DNA of 64,000 nt. Source: Chryseobacterium capnotolerans. GTDB taxonomy: Bacteria; Bacteroidota; Bacteroidia; Flavobacteriales; Weeksellaceae. Shown piece by piece: positions 62,060 through 64,000 of this stretch. Location: positions 4,531,001 through 4,595,000 of the forward strand of contig NZ_CP065589.1 of the NCBI RefSeq assembly GCF_021278965.1, in the 5' to 3' direction. The position numbers and the translations under genes are program-made. Under the pieces are notes generated by a model. That model was given only the letters and a program-made list of their open reading frames with translations. It searched no databases and was not told the origin of the DNA. Numbering within the stretch: the first letter of the stretch is position 1; every line of letters starts with the position of its first letter.

Positions 62060-62099
62060 AAAAGCAGGCAAACAACATACTGCTTGTCTGCCTGCTTTA
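62060..62099 (-). terminator. Terminator after GH18-like gene
   Basis: The stem AAAGCAGGCA / TGCCTGCTTT with an 18-base loop lies 44 bases past the stop and separates this gene from the ROK operon. Confidence 0.75.
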
Positions 62100-62142
62100 C
62101 AATCTTTTTTATTTTTCAGGTAAAACACTCATTGACAGAGCA

Positions 62143-64000
62143 TTATTTCACAATTATTTTACCTGATGATACTCCATTATTTTTTGAGGATGTAATTTTG
62201 TAAATATAAGTACCTGGTGCCAGATCCTGTGCATTCACCGTGTTATTATTTTGATTAATATCCTGCTTTTTCAATAATTTTCCTGAAACGTCATAGAATG
62301 ATACTTCGCTGGAACTATCAGCAACTGTAAAATGAATATCACTTCCTCTTTTAACCGGGTTCGGATAAGCATTGCTGTATTCTTTTCCAGATTCAACGTC
62401 TCTTACAGACAGTGAAGCGTTGCAAGGAACCTCTGTTTTCCAATTCGTATCATTCATATTCACTAAGGTTGCAAAATGAGTATTTGCAGTAGCATCCAAA
62501 GCACCTATTCCATTTCCTTCATCCATTTTCCAGTTGGCCTCCAGTCCTTGTGAATTGGCTGCCACATTACAGCTGTTATTCATAATTTCCTGGGCTGTCA
62601 ATGCTCTTTTCCATACCCTGAATTCATCCAAAGAACCATTAAGTGCACGAGAATTGTCATAATTTCTTGCCAAATAAAGAATACCGTTAGCAGTAAAATT
62701 ACCCGTAACTGTCGTACTTGCATCAAGATTACCATTAATATACAGTTTCATCGCCGTTCCATCATAGGTTGCTGCTACATGGTACCATGTATTGGTATTA
62801 AATGTTGTGCTTGTATTGATTTTTGTCTGTGCGGAACCGAAGCTCAGGATAAACTGAAGTTTGTTATTCGCCAGACCGCCATCTCCGAATCTAAGCATTG
62901 CAGAATTGTTATCCCCCACTTCAATACCAAGTACCGATGAAATATTAGGGAAAGCAGTTTTAAAAGCATTTACTTTTACCCATCCTTCAATGGTTAATGC
63001 ATTTCCGCTCAGATCAAATTTCCCGGCATTCAGGTAATTCGTGCTTCCGTTAAAGGAAAGTGATCTTGGGCCGGGGCTTACTACGGGGGCAAATCCACTA
63101 TTGAATGCGCCTTCTGCTGAATAGGTACTTGCTGTTCCACCTGTACAGGCGGCTTGTACTTTCCACACATAGTTTGTATTGGGGATAAGATTTTGCAGCG
63201 AATAGCTATTTGTATTAATATTCTGAACTTCAGACCATGATGTGGCAGCTGCTGTTTTGTATTGAAGTGTGTAAGAAGATGCTGTTCCGGTGTCCCATGA
63301 CAACTGAGTGGAATTTCCAAGATAGCTTCCTGATGCCAACCCTGAAGGTGTTGCACATCCGTTTCCTGAATTGAACCTTGGAGCAAAAAGATAAGTACTG
63401 GTTAAGGTTGAAGAGCAGTTAGACTGTATTCTCCAGTCATAATCTGTGTTCATGGTCAGATTATTAATTATCACATTACTTCCGGAATAATTGCTTGCTA
63501 CATTGGTCCAAGTTGTTGAATTGGCAGGTTTATAATCAATATTATAGGTTTGAGAAGCATTGGAAATCCAATTCAATTTGGCTGATGTCCCTGTAACATT
63601 AGTAACCTCCAGCCCTAACGGCGGATCGCAAGCCTGGCCTTGACTCCATGAATACAATTGCCCGCTTAGCTGGGTATTTTCATTATAAAGAATATTGGAT
63701 CCGGTACTCAGATAGCTGGCAACATCAGTCCCTCCCAGGTCGTACCACATAAATACTCCATAACCATCATTTTTAGTGCTGGTTGCCGATGAAGAAAGTA
63801 CAGATGCAGGGGTAGACTGAGGATTTGAATTTTGGATCCAGATTGCAGCAGCGGAAAGCTTTGAATTATTGAGAGGTGGTACATTCGGAGCACTGTAGGT
63901 CCCATAAAAAGGATTCCAGCTATAATCAATATAATTACCCGCCAGATCTCCATTATAACTCTGTCTACTCGTTGCAGGTCCTAAATAATAAAATGTAATT
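62143..64000 (-). CDS. Secreted GH18 endo-beta-N-acetylglucosaminidase-like protein, 3' part
   Basis: The frame is open to the window edge (about 618 residues visible), so the 5' part lies outside. The first ~135 residues look like the end of an EndoF/EndoH-type GH18 barrel (TFYYLGPATSRQSYNGDLAG, YIDYSWNPFYG, NDGYGVFMWYDLGG); the catalytic DxxDxDxE would be upstream. Two fibronectin type III domains follow (start GLEVTNVTGTSAKLNW and GCATPSGLASGS), then a LamG/concanavalin-like domain (LSFNGSTNYLNAG, LNGSLDEFRVWKRAL) and a T9SS type A sorting domain (AYPNPVKRGSDIHF to SSGKIIVK). It likely cuts N-glycans outside the cell, releasing oligosaccharide for GH92. Confidence 0.75.
   Translation of the reverse strand, partial: ITFYYLGPATSRQSYNGDLAGNYIDYSWNPFYGTYSAPNVPPLNNSKLSAAAIWIQNSNPQSTPASVLSSSATSTKNDGYGVFMWYDLGGTDVASYLSTGSNILYNENTQLSGQLYSWSQGQACDPPLGLEVTNVTGTSAKLNWISNASQTYNIDYKPANSTTWTNVASNYSGSNVIINNLTMNTDYDWRIQSNCSSTLTSTYLFAPRFNSGNGCATPSGLASGSYLGNSTQLSWDTGTASSYTLQYKTAAATSWSEVQNINTNSYSLQNLIPNTNYVWKVQAACTGGTASTYSAEGAFNSGFAPVVSPGPRSLSFNGSTNYLNAGKFDLSGNALTIEGWVKVNAFKTAFPNISSVLGIEVGDNNSAMLRFGDGGLANNKLQFILSFGSAQTKINTSTTFNTNTWYHVAATYDGTAMKLYINGNLDASTTVTGNFTANGILYLARNYDNSRALNGSLDEFRVWKRALTAQEIMNNSCNVAANSQGLEANWKMDEGNGIGALDATANTHFATLVNMNDTNWKTEVPCNASLSVRDVESGKEYSNAYPNPVKRGSDIHFTVADSSSEVSFYDVSGKLLKKQDINQNNNTVNAQDLAPGTYIYKITSSKNNGVSSGKIIVK

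Overview
The window looks like chromosome from a Chryseobacterium-type flavobacterium (Bacteroidota, Weeksellaceae). It is AT-rich. Three secreted proteins carry type IX secretion (T9SS) C-terminal sorting domains, there are several TonB-dependent receptors (TBDTs), and the promoters follow the Bacteroidota pattern TTG-N~19-TAnnTTTG. Start codons lack clear Shine-Dalgarno sequences. Many families are typical of flavobacteria (DUF4271, DUF4293, DUF4296, DUF5689, DUF6146, exosortase F). I saw no rRNA, tRNA, insertion sequence, prophage or CRISPR array.

Layout. 1-1.4 kb: end of dnaB and rnhA. 1.5-4.4 kb: two tandem lectin-like T9SS proteins, the first reduced to a remnant. 4.5-7.6 kb: nitroreductase, nadB, nadC. 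7.8-13 kb: a TBDT, a small membrane protein, asd, a CDF metal transporter. 13-14 kb (minus): exosortase XrtF and its partner. 14.2-17.8 kb: sugar kinase / RapZ-C-like / nucleotidyltransferase trio (probably cell-wall sugar recycling), a LOG-family protein and a DUF6702 protein. 18.5-25 kb: TBDT, DUF5689 lipoprotein and a divergent secreted phosphoesterase. 25-34 kb: vWFA T9SS protein, SOD, rho, DUF4293, M28 peptidase, ABC exporter. 34-39 kb (minus): psd, cdsA, LUD protein, ftsH, rsfS. 39-44.9 kb: birA, lptG, tgt, DUF4296, polyprenol-phosphate glycosyltransferase, DUF4271, hemD. 45-50.6 kb: S9 peptidase, a conserved small protein, and three tandem secreted paralogues of unknown function. 51-57.6 kb: a two-component system, then a likely metal-handling cluster: a lipoprotein with His/Cys repeats, a Cys-rich small exported protein and a TBDT with two HMA domains. 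57.6-58.3 kb: a non-coding tandem array. 58.3-64 kb (minus): a mannose / N-glycan locus with a cupin isomerase, GH92 mannosidase, ROK kinase and the 3' part of a secreted GH18 endoglycosidase-like protein.

A key caution is that seven otherwise intact genes are interrupted by one-base length differences in A or T runs (eight sites between 2.1 and 55.7 kb). This pattern fits homopolymer errors in the consensus better than gene decay, although the T9 run in a signal peptide could also be a phase-variation switch. I annotate these genes as single loci with the break noted. The 1.57 kb lectin remnant is different: it shows a real internal deletion and two Trp-to-TGA changes.

The best candidates for undescribed biology are the HMA-TBDT / His-Cys repeat lipoprotein / Cys-rich protein cluster (53.7-57.6 kb), the three secreted paralogues (48.0-50.6 kb), and the N-glycan locus at the right edge.
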